Below are positions 1 to 4,466 of a DNA stretch of 7,182 bases, piece by piece. Source of the DNA: Methanothrix sp. (lineage in GTDB: Archaea; Halobacteriota; Methanosarcinia; Methanotrichales; Methanotrichaceae); assembly GCA_028688175.1 (NCBI GenBank), contig JAQTYS010000135.1, positions 1-7,182 of the forward strand, written 5' to 3'. The notes below the pieces were generated by a model, which did no database searches, was not told where the DNA came from, and was given only the letters and a program-made list of their open reading frames with translations. The position numbers and the translations under genes were made by a program. Position 1 is the stretch's first letter, and each line of letters begins with the position of its first letter.

Positions 1-54
1 TGCATTGGTATCGAGAATGACCTTTATGCTACTGGTATCGATGTATGCCTTCAT
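1..54 (-). CDS. PIN-domain protein (FCF1/VapC-like), N-terminal 18 codons only
   Basis: Reading the minus strand from an ATG at 54-52, the frame is open to the window edge and encodes MKAYIDTSSIKVILDTNA. The ending I-L-D-T-N-A is the first beta strand and the first catalytic Asp motif of PIN-domain nucleases, which use a cluster of acidic residues to bind metal. The gene starts 1 nt after the aIF2-gamma stop codon (58-56), so the two are almost certainly cotranscribed. A PIN-domain gene next to the aIF2-gamma gene is, as I recall, a common archaeal arrangement, and such proteins have been linked to rRNA processing (Fcf1/Nob1-like). There is no strong Shine-Dalgarno site, so translation may be coupled to the upstream gene. 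Only 18 residues are visible, so the subfamily cannot be fixed. A toxin VapC is less likely because no antitoxin gene precedes it. Confidence 0.7.
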   Translation of the reverse strand, partial: MKAYIDTSSIKVILDTNA

Positions 55-55
55 G

Positions 56-1351
56 CTACTCGGTTATGGTGCCAACGCCGATAAGACGCCACCTGGCCCC
101 AATTCGCCTGCTAACCGCCACACGTTCCCCTTTCTCAGCGCATACAGGCCTCTTGAGCTGCACTTGAACAATACCGCCCTCACGAGCACTGGTTACAACA
201 CCTACGGTTGTGGCCGTGCCGACATTAAGCATCAAGGGTTCGCTGGAGTGGATCGGCTCAACACTGGATTCGTCTGTTACGCCCACGACGCGCTCCAATA
301 GCCGTATATTCATGGTAAATGCATTCCTCGCAGGCGGAAGTTTGCCAGGCTCTCCTGCTACCTGTCCTACCAGTGCATCGCTCTTGGTCATGACTGGGTC
401 GAGCAGCGTGCCTACGCCCATCAGGCCTCCAGGTGTTATCTCATCCTGAACATTTTTGCCTGCCAGCAGCGTTACCACTTTAGTCTGGATGGGTACCCAT
501 TGTTTCCTGCCCTCGTAATCCACCAGGCGACCTGGACATATCTCAATCTTATCGCCCGTATGCAAGATTCCCTGGCTGAGAGAGCCGCCGATGACTCCGC
601 CTTTGAGGGCCTCGGGAGTTGCGCCCGGTCGATTGATGTCGAAGGAGCGGGCAATCTTAAGAAGAGCCGGCTTATTGAGATCTCGAATTGGGGTGGGTAT
701 GGTCTTCTCAATGGACTCAATGACCATATCAACGTTGAGATTCTGCTGAGCGGAAATGGGCACAATGGGCGCATTCTCAGCCACAGTTCCCTTTATAAAA
801 TCCTTGATCTGGCGATAGTGCTCCATTACCTGCTCACGGGACATGAGATCTATCTTATTTTGCACTATCACGATTTTGTCGATGCCTGTAATGTTGAGGG
901 CCATGAGGTGCTCTTTGGTCTGGGGCTGAGGGCAGGGCTCATTGGCGGATATGACCAGCACGGCACCATCCATAATAGCCGCTCCGCAGAGCATGGTGGC
1001 CATGAGAGTTTCGTGGCCGGGTGAGTCTACGAAAGAAACGGTACGTAATATCTGTGTCTCTTTGCCGCAGTGGGAGCACAATTCATCCACAGTGTAAGCA
1101 TCCGGCTCTGGACAGCTTGGGCACTTTCGGAAGGTTGCATCTGCATACCCCAGGCGGATGGAGATACCCCTTTTAACTTCCTCGCTGTGCTGATCGGTCC
1201 AGACGCCGGAGAGTGACTTGACAAGGGTGGTTTTGCCGTGATCGACATGGCCTACCATGCCGATGTTGACTTCCGGTTTAGGGGCCGCAGGCTTCTTGGC
1301 CTCGGCTTTTGTTTCTGAACTAGCCTCAGATTTGATATCGGATTTTGCCAA
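56..1351 (-). CDS. eif2g: Translation initiation factor aIF2, gamma subunit (GTPase)
   Basis: This is the GTP-binding subunit of the archaeal aIF2 heterotrimer, which delivers initiator Met-tRNA to the small ribosomal subunit. The 431-residue product shows the full GTPase set: G1 GHVDHGKTT (34-42), a switch-1 region RGISIRLGYAD (61-71), G3 DSPGHE (109-114), G4 NKID (165-168) and G5 SAQ (200-202). A zinc knuckle with C77/C80 and C92/C95 lies between switch 1 and G3, as is typical of aIF2-gamma rather than EF-Tu or SelB. Domains II and III follow, and the product ends in RWRLIGVGTI plus two residues. The first ~28 residues are an Ala/Lys/Glu/Pro-rich extension. The start is TTG at 1351-1349, chosen because a GGAG site (minus strand, 1366-1363) sits 8-11 nt upstream. 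No in-frame ATG occurs before the G1 motif. Length and motifs look intact. Confidence 0.97.
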   Translation of the reverse strand: MAKSDIKSEASSETKAEAKKPAAPKPEVNIGMVGHVDHGKTTLVKSLSGVWTDQHSEEVKRGISIRLGYADATFRKCPSCPEPDAYTVDELCSHCGKETQILRTVSFVDSPGHETLMATMLCGAAIMDGAVLVISANEPCPQPQTKEHLMALNITGIDKIVIVQNKIDLMSREQVMEHYRQIKDFIKGTVAENAPIVPISAQQNLNVDMVIESIEKTIPTPIRDLNKPALLKIARSFDINRPGATPEALKGGVIGGSLSQGILHTGDKIEICPGRLVDYEGRKQWVPIQTKVVTLLAGKNVQDEITPGGLMGVGTLLDPVMTKSDALVGQVAGEPGKLPPARNAFTMNIRLLERVVGVTDESSVEPIHSSEPLMLNVGTATTVGVVTSAREGGIVQVQLKRPVCAEKGERVAVSRRIGARWRLIGVGTITE

Positions 1352-1361
1352 ATTGAAATCT

Positions 1362-1366
1362 CCTTA
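1362..1366 (-). promoter_or_regulatory. Shine-Dalgarno site fixing the TTG start of aIF2-gamma
   Basis: Minus-strand AGGAGA-type sequence (GGAG core) is separated by 8 nt from TTG at 1351. This spacing is the reason for accepting a non-ATG start. Confidence 0.75.
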
Positions 1367-1400
1367 AGGATTGTAATGACCAGGAATTGATGGTGATCAC

Positions 1401-1410
1401 TATATAAATA
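1401..1410 (-). promoter_or_regulatory. TATA box of the aIF2-gamma gene
   Basis: On the minus strand the sequence TATTTATATA lies about 50 bp before the TTG start, preceded by purine-rich GGAAG that could serve as a BRE. An archaeal start site about 25 bp downstream would fall near 1377 and give a leader of roughly 25 nt carrying the GGAG ribosome binding site. Seen directly; the start site is inferred. Confidence 0.7.
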
Positions 1411-1740
1411 CTTCCTGGCAAGCATACTCCCTGGCAAAGCGTGACAGGGCCATAGCCCTAACCGGCGTGCCTTGAGTTGGTGGCAATTTCATTCTATTAC
1501 GATGAAGGACGATATACTCTCCTGCCTGCTTCCTCACTTGCTCTTCCTGGTAGAGTGTTCGCGATAGTCTTTCTTTCAAATTTGGTCTTCCAAGCCACAA
1601 TTCTCCGTTATATCATTTTTCATTAACTTTCCCAAAAACCGATTGTTTTATCTATAATCGATGTCTAAATAAATACGGATGTTGGCAGAAATTTTCCGTA
1701 AAACTGAATCTTTGAAGGAATGAAGAATGGTGACTGTTGC
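1411..1740. other. Intergenic region between divergent aIF2-gamma and the decayed BMP gene
   Basis: About 330 bp without a convincing gene. A minus-strand open frame of 66 codons (1400-1600) overlaps the aIF2-gamma TATA box and resembles no family I know. On the plus side, A/T-rich stretches around 1645-1675 (for example CTAAATAAATAC at 1665-1676) could have been the TATA region of the BMP gene. CGATT (1640-1644) and AATCG (1656-1660) form a short inverted repeat there. I see no RNA gene. Confidence 0.5.
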
Positions 1741-2053
1741 ATGAAATGGGCAAGGGGGTGGATCATAGTCCTATTGGTCATGTATTTGCTCGGCATGACT
1801 GGTAGCAAGCAGTTTGGATGACATCAATGAATCAAAAGGGACCTATGAGTTAAAAGTGGCCTTACTCGATGCGGGACCTATAGGTGATCATGGGTATACC
1901 TATGAAAGCCACATAGATGCGGTTAAGATGGCTAAGAAGTTAGCTTATGTGAGGCTAGCGCCCTTCAGCGACCTGGTTCCCGGCGAAGTTAGAATGTTGG
2001 TAGAGGCCAGACAAAGGGCGATTGCTCAAGGTGAGGTGGCAATTTTCCCGGAT

Positions 2054-2169
2054 GTGACTTCCTCCCATGCCCCTGAACGGGCAGGGCTTCCTGCTTCACA
2101 GAGCACCTTCGGGTTCTCCACAGGCTTGAATTCGACGCAGTCCGCGCCTACTACGTTGTTGCCCAATCC
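2054..2169 (-). pseudogene. TnpB C-terminal fragment (IS605/IS1341-type RNA-guided nuclease remnant)
   Basis: On the minus strand the frame encodes VVGADCVEFKPVENPKVLCE followed by AGSPA. This resembles the variable tail after the zinc-finger and RuvC region of archaeal TnpB proteins, which often ends in a 'PEFTPVE...EAGSP' pattern. The catalytic DED residues and the CxxC zinc finger are absent. The tail overlaps the right-end hairpin, as in living elements where the omega RNA scaffold overlaps the 3' end of tnpB. No stop codon occurs inside the element in this frame; it reads into the BMP sequence and stops at 2026-2028. The assignment is by resemblance to remembered tails and is moderate in strength. 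Confidence 0.5.
2064..2086 (-). repeat. Right-end hairpin of the IS605-type relic (omega-RNA-like)
   Basis: CCC-A-TGCCC (2064-2072) pairs with GGGCA-GGG (2079-2086) around a CTGAAC loop, with a one-base bulge. It is flanked by GTGACTTCCT on one side and GCTTC on the other. In TnpB systems this hairpin belongs to the guide-RNA scaffold. Confidence 0.6.
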
Positions 2170-2319
2170 AAGTTCGACTTTACAGGGTACATGGTACAGG
2201 CAACTGACTTGTATTCCCGACCAAGCAAGTCTGAAGGTTAACGGTTGCACAGAGATTGCGGCCAGTATAGATATAGTTGATCTGTGCGGCGTGAAAGTAA
2301 TGAAAGGGGTGCGATTCAT

Positions 2320-2341
2320 CCCATCCCCTGAAGGGGACGGG
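2320..2341 (-). repeat. Left-end hairpin of the IS605-type relic
   Basis: CCCATCCCC (2320-2328), loop TGAA, GGGGACGGG (2333-2341): a 9-bp stem with one mismatch, which becomes a G-U pair when read on the minus strand. It is flanked by GGAGAAAA and GATGAATC on the minus strand. Confidence 0.6.
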
Positions 2342-2474
2342 TTTTCTCCACCCCTTTACCCCGACGTTATAAGAGATGAGGATCTACAGACAATGTATTA
2401 TTTGGAGCCCAATGTTGTCGGGGAGCTGCCGGTTTCCTGATCACATATCAATGGTGCCTGGTTTTGGCGATGAC

Positions 2475-2510
2475 GTGGGAAGCCGCGCCCTTCAGGACGC
2501 GGTAGTTCAC
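2475..2510 (+). mobile_element. Solitary IS605-type right end, opposite orientation
   Basis: CCGCGCCC (2483-2490), loop TTCA, GGACGCGG (2495-2502) forms an 8-bp stem with one mismatch. The plus-strand context GGGAAGCC...TAGTTCAC parallels the minus-strand right end of the nearby relic (GGAAGCCC...GAAGTCAC), so this looks like the right end of a second element oriented plus. No matching left end or tnpB body is visible between the BMP remnant (ending 2440) and this hairpin. It lies 14 bp from the stop of the truncated PUA gene. Confidence 0.55.
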
Positions 2511-2523
2511 ATCATCCCTCTAT

Positions 2524-2718
2524 TCATTGATAGATATGGATCCTACCAAGTGGATTGTTCTTTTTGTCTACCACAAGGACTTCATCTCCATCCTCGATTC
2601 CCGGATCGGAATCAATCACTTGCCCTGAGAACAATCTGCCCCCTCGAGCAATGAATGAAACCGCTGCATCTGATACCACTACCTTGCTTATTGATGATTT
2701 ATCTGCTTCTAACATCAT
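2524..2718 (-). pseudogene. PUA-domain protein, 3'-truncated
   Basis: The minus strand encodes about 64 residues with a PUA-like core: KVVVSDAAVSFIARGG (about 12-27), then LFSGQVIDSDPGIEDGDEVL, then VVDKKNNPLGRIHI. PUA domains bind RNA in tRNA/rRNA modification enzymes such as archaeosine transglycosylase and TruB-type proteins. The usual final strands of the fold (a G-R-A-x-x-S-x-x-E-M segment and R-G-x-A-V-K-V-R) are missing; the protein stops abruptly with YQ. A neighbouring frame continues ISINE before another stop, hinting at a frameshift. The end lies 14 bp from an IS605-type right end, a likely cause of truncation. Starts are the adjacent ATGs at 2718 and 2715, with GAGGT (2727-2723) 4 or 7 nt away. 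I favour 2715 on spacing. It could still be expressed, since promoter and start look intact; call it a probable pseudogene. Confidence 0.6.
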
Positions 2719-2745
2719 ACAAACCTCGCATTGCTTAATTATACC

Positions 2746-2757
2746 AATATATATCTT
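2746..2757 (-). promoter_or_regulatory. TATA box of the truncated PUA gene
   Basis: Minus-strand AAGATATATATT lies about 33 bp before the ATG pair. A start site ~25 bp downstream would give a leader of only some 6-10 nt, just including the GAGGT site. Confidence 0.5.
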
Positions 2758-2858
2758 ACTATGTAATAAACTTTTTGATAGTATTGCTATTGAAAAAGGC
2801 CGGGAATATGGCCTCATTATGAAGACTCAAAAAACGTGAATTAGCAGCAAGAGTTGAA

Positions 2859-2978
2859 TCAAGTCGATCCGACTATGAGCTTTTGGACCAGGCTAGCGTT
2901 TTATCGACTAAGGGTAGATGACCGTAGCACAAATGAGCAAGCCTAACGCCCCAGATGGAGTGTATCGGATCGACTTGA
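2859..2978. repeat. 120-nt segment bounded by a perfect 14-bp inverted repeat
   Basis: TCAAGTCGATCCGA (2859-2872) is the exact reverse complement of TCGGATCGACTTGA (2965-2978). Further complementary pieces nest inside: TTTGG (2882-2886) with CCAGA (2951-2955) and GCGTT (2896-2900) with AACGC (2945-2949). AGGCT (2890-2894) with AGCCT (2940-2944) is an alternative or pseudoknotted pairing. This could be a structured RNA or a MITE-like relic. No target duplication flanks the arms. A TATA-like CCATATATTG sits on the minus strand at about 2982-2991, and a 31-codon open stretch runs through it on the plus strand (to TGA near 2921). I recognise no family. Confidence 0.55.
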
Positions 2979-3019
2979 CGCAATATATGGTTAATTCTTC
3001 ATAATCATAAGCTTTCTGG

Positions 3020-3036
3020 TAATACGTAAGGTATTA
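3020..3036. promoter_or_regulatory. Inverted repeat TAATAC-n5-GTATTA, possible operator
   Basis: A perfect 6-bp dyad with a 5-bp spacer (GTAAG) upstream of the CooC/CooT operon promoter region. Part of it (TGGTAATA) recurs, on the opposite strand, just before the methyltransferase gene (4439-4446). Binding by a metal regulator is a guess from context. Confidence 0.3.
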
Positions 3037-3097
3037 ATGAATGCTCCATAGCTTATCTTTATCTTCTATTATTTTTAATTTAGTAAAATTTGATATT

Positions 3098-3107
3098 ACT
3101 ATAATAG
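3098..3107 (+). promoter_or_regulatory. Probable TATA box of the small-ORF/CooC/CooT operon
   Basis: ACTATAATAG lies in a very A/T-rich stretch (3060-3120). A start site ~25 bp downstream, near 3128, would leave a 30-nt leader before the 14-codon ORF and about 70 nt before the 53-codon ORF. Several overlapping A/T tracts make the exact box uncertain. Confidence 0.4.
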
Positions 3108-3158
3108 ATAGATTTATTACTATGGAGGGCCAGGCAAATAATGATTGGGTGAATTATT

Positions 3159-3203
3159 ATGGGATACTGTTATAGCATACGATTCGCAGGGATGGCGTTA
3201 TGA
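3159..3203 (+). CDS. Possible 14-codon leader ORF before the CooC operon
   Basis: ATG at 3159 encodes MGYCYSIRFAGMAL and stops at TGA 3201-3203, overlapping the next start as ATGA. A strong GGTGA site lies 6 nt before the ATG, clearly better than anything before the 53-codon ORF that follows. The sequence pattern suggests the ribosome is loaded here and re-starts at 3200. It may be a genuine leader peptide, a coupling device, or an accident. No function can be assigned. Confidence 0.35.
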   Translation: MGYCYSIRFAGMAL

Positions 3204-3361
3204 TCGATAATAAGAAGCTCCTTATGGTCCGGGGCTATGAGATCTGGCAGGAGGATTGCGCGAGCATGAACGCGCGTGCTGTGCTTTCTTCAGCATATGA
3301 GAACAACATGCACCAGGATGAATCCGTTTTCATCACCATTCCTACCATGGGGGCAAAATGA
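3200..3361 (+). CDS. Unrecognised 53-aa protein, first gene of the CooC/CooT operon
   Basis: ATG at 3200 opens a 53-codon frame (MIDNKKLLMVRGYEIWQEDC at the start) that ends at TGA 3359-3361, overlapping the CooC start by 4 nt (ATGA). Such overlap implies translational coupling with CooC and argues that the ORF is real. The product has one Cys (20), one His (38), five Met and a run of acidic residues, with no transmembrane segment or signal peptide. I do not recognise the family. Position suggests a role with CooC and CooT in nickel handling, for instance as a small metal carrier or partner, but this is inference. The ribosome binding site (GGGATGG) is weak, and the preceding 14-codon ORF may supply ribosomes. 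Confidence 0.6.
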   Translation: MIDNKKLLMVRGYEIWQEDCASMNARAVLSSAYENNMHQDESVFITIPTMGAK

Positions 3362-4146
3362 AGCGAATAATCTTTACCGGCAAGGGCGGCGTCGGAAAGA
3401 CCACCATCCTTTCCACAGTGGCCAGGCTCCTGGCAGTAGAAGGCCACAGGGTTTTGGTAGTTGACTGTGATCCCAGCATGAATCTGGCCATGTCTCTGGG
3501 AATTCCTATTGCTCAGGTTATAGCTCTTGCCGAGGACAAGTCTCATCTTCAGGAGACGCTGGGAGCGACCCTTGATGATCGCCCCAAGATGAGCAACGGT
3601 GAGATCACTCTGGCCATCAGGGAATATATCATCCAGGCAGCGGACGGAGTAAATCTGATTGTGATGGGCACCGTGCCCCACGGTGGCTCCGGTTGCCTGT
3701 GTTCTCCCATCACTCTGGTCAAGTTCCTGATAAATTACCTCACCAGCAACACAGAGGAGTTCGATTTTATCATGGTCGACTCTCAGGCGGGTGTGGAGAT
3801 CCTGGGCAGGGGACTGTCTGCTGAATTTGACCTGAGCATGGTGATAACCGAGCCCACGCCCAAATCAATTGAGGTGGCAAAGCATAGCATGAAGCTGTCA
3901 CGAGATTTGGGTGTCAAGAAGCAGATGGTTATAGTAAATATGGCCGAGGATGAGGGCGAATGCCAATCGATTGCAGATGCATTGGACCTGAACGGTGACT
4001 TGATCGATGTCGTGAGATACGACCCGCAGGTAGTGGAGGCGGACAAGAAGGGTATTCATCTCCTGGATCTTCTCAGTACCTCGAATTCTTCGCCAACGGC
4101 TTTGCAGGACATCTTGCGAATCAAAAAACGGATGGAGGCGGATTAA
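3358..4146 (+). CDS. cooC: CooC-type nickel-insertion ATPase (MinD/NifH-like)
   Basis: A 262-residue cytoplasmic P-loop ATPase of the SIMIBI class. CooC family members use ATP-driven dimerisation to load nickel into the C-cluster of CO dehydrogenase. Visible features: deviant Walker A GKGGVGKTT (8-16) with the signature Lys9 and P-loop Lys14; VDCDPS (35-40) in switch 1; a GSGCLCSP motif with Cys113 and Cys115, the CxC pair that forms the metal site at the CooC dimer interface; and DFIMVDSQAGVE (136-147) at Walker B/switch 2, close to the family's D-T-x-A-G-x-E. Length fits the family. The gene overlaps the preceding small ORF by ATGA, with GGGGG about 4 nt before the ATG, and is followed after 2 nt by a CooT gene. 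No CO dehydrogenase gene is in the window, so the client enzyme is unknown. A nitrogenase-like or CfbC role is unlikely because the CxC spacing is CooC-like. Confidence 0.88.
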   Translation: MKRIIFTGKGGVGKTTILSTVARLLAVEGHRVLVVDCDPSMNLAMSLGIPIAQVIALAEDKSHLQETLGATLDDRPKMSNGEITLAIREYIIQAADGVNLIVMGTVPHGGSGCLCSPITLVKFLINYLTSNTEEFDFIMVDSQAGVEILGRGLSAEFDLSMVITEPTPKSIEVAKHSMKLSRDLGVKKQMVIVNMAEDEGECQSIADALDLNGDLIDVVRYDPQVVEADKKGIHLLDLLSTSNSSPTALQDILRIKKRMEAD

Positions 4147-4148
4147 TT

Positions 4149-4343
4149 ATGTGCGAGTTTACGGTTTACCTGGAAGAGATTGGCAGAGGTCGCAAAGAGG
4201 TGGCAAAGAATATTGTCGTGGCCAGGAGAAGAGATGGAAAAATACTTCTCATGGATGCATTTGGTATAACGGTTCCTATTGAGAACGCAATAATCGATGA
4301 AGCTAATACCTTCACTCAGGAGATGATTCTGAAGACTGCATAA
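4149..4343 (+). CDS. cooT: CooT family small nickel-binding protein
   Basis: A 64-residue protein starting MCEFTVYLEE, followed by VAKNIVVARRRDGKILLMDA and ending in a short helical tail. The N-terminal Met-Cys, a short beta-rich body and the 'D-G-K-I-x-L-x-D-x-F-G' strand fit the CooT family, whose studied member binds Ni(II) through Cys2 as a dimer and supports nickel delivery to CO dehydrogenase. Older annotation calls the family 'predicted RNA-binding'. It lies 2 nt after CooC with GGAGG (4134-4138) 10 nt before the ATG, so the pair are one operon. Length (R. rubrum CooT is close to 66 residues) and Cys2 are intact. It could instead act with another nickel enzyme of the cell. Confidence 0.82.
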   Translation: MCEFTVYLEEIGRGRKEVAKNIVVARRRDGKILLMDAFGITVPIENAIIDEANTFTQEMILKTA

Positions 4344-4402
4344 CATTTATATTCAATTTTAATAATGATTATATTTTATATTTAATTTTATATTTTAATT
4401 AC
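4344..4402 (+). terminator. T-rich stretch after cooT, probable transcription stop
   Basis: Right after the cooT stop comes an A/T-only tract with several T4 runs, including TTATATTTTA twice (4369-4378 and 4388-4397). Archaeal polymerase terminates at such runs of T without needing a hairpin, and I see no strong hairpin here. Confidence 0.4.
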
Positions 4403-4420
4403 GAATTTAATATCTAATAG

Positions 4421-4430
4421 TACTATTATA
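4421..4430 (+). promoter_or_regulatory. Probable TATA box of the methyltransferase/transporter operon
   Basis: TACTATTATA lies 36-45 bp before the ATG at 4467. A start site ~25 bp downstream, near 4450-4455, gives a short leader of some 12-17 nt. There is no clear Shine-Dalgarno site before 4461 or 4467, which fits a short-leader or near-leaderless message. Confidence 0.45.
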
Positions 4431-4466
4431 GCAATACTTATTACCAATGGGATACGTACTTTGCCT

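Larger units (their letters stand above)
2054..2365 (-). mobile_element. Relic of an IS200/IS605-type (TnpB-only) element, 312 bp, internally deleted
   Basis: Both ends carry subterminal GC-rich hairpins with a TGAA/TTCA loop, as in IS605-type ends: right end at 2064-2086 and left end at 2320-2341. Just inside the right end, the minus strand encodes a TnpB-like C-terminal tail. The right terminus reads GGAGGAAGTCAC on the minus strand, a sequence I associate with TnpB elements. Deleting 2054-2365 (or equivalently 2056-2367, because GT is shared at both junctions) joins GGAT to GTTATAAG and restores the BMP reading frame ...FPD-VIRDEDL... without gain or loss of bases. No target duplication is present, as expected for this family. 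Most of tnpB is gone and no TnpA (HUH transposase) is seen, so it would be non-autonomous. The exact boundaries rest on the reconstruction, not on a database match. Confidence 0.72.
1741..2440 (+). pseudogene. BMP/Med-family (PnrA-like) substrate-binding protein, decayed and IS-interrupted
   Basis: The ancestral gene encoded a Bmp-type binding protein of an ABC importer (family ligands include nucleosides). ATG at 1741, with GGTGA 7 nt upstream, opens a signal-peptide-like stretch (MKWARGWIIVLLVMYLLGMTG) that ends at TGA 1819-1821. The body continues one frame over from about 1802, so a frameshift lies near 1796-1818. In that frame KVALLDAGPIGDHGYTYESH matches the family N-terminus. After MAKKL (near 1942) it jumps to LAPFSDLVPGEVRMLVEARQ, a C-terminal family segment, so most of the usual ~300-residue body is missing. 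At D(2051-2053) a 312-bp IS relic begins. Family sequence resumes at 2366 with VIRDEDLQTMYYLEPNVVGE and stops at 2438-2440. The frame stays open through the relic, so a chimeric 208-codon ORF starting at TTG 1814 exists, but it is unlikely to be functional. The family assignment is from recognition of the two ends. Confidence 0.75.

Noticed and set aside
500..1024. Long plus-strand ORF (174 codons) inside the aIF2-gamma gene
   Set aside because: It is antisense to a clearly conserved GTPase with all its motifs, and its translation shows no domain.
1400..1600. Minus-strand 66-codon ORF between aIF2-gamma and the BMP remnant
   Set aside because: It overlaps the aIF2-gamma TATA box, resembles no known family, and its ATG has no good ribosome binding site.
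2376..2654. Plus-strand 92-codon ORF across the BMP end, the solo IS end and the PUA gene
   Set aside because: It spans three unrelated pieces, one of them antisense to the PUA core, and reads as a chance open frame.
2823..2921. Protein-like open stretch (ELAARVESSRSDYELLDQ) through the left arm of the 120-nt inverted repeat
   Set aside because: It has no start codon in frame after the TGA at 2820-2822 and no known family; it could be a gene remnant but cannot be supported as a CDS.
3235..3681. Minus-strand ORF of 148 codons across the 53-aa gene and cooC start
   Set aside because: It is antisense to the CooC P-loop region and has no family resemblance.
4344..4402. A CRISPR- or tandem-repeat-like pattern in the A/T-rich spacer
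   Set aside because: Only the low-complexity TTATATTTTA repeats, twice at 19-bp spacing, with no spacer structure; expected by chance in such sequence.
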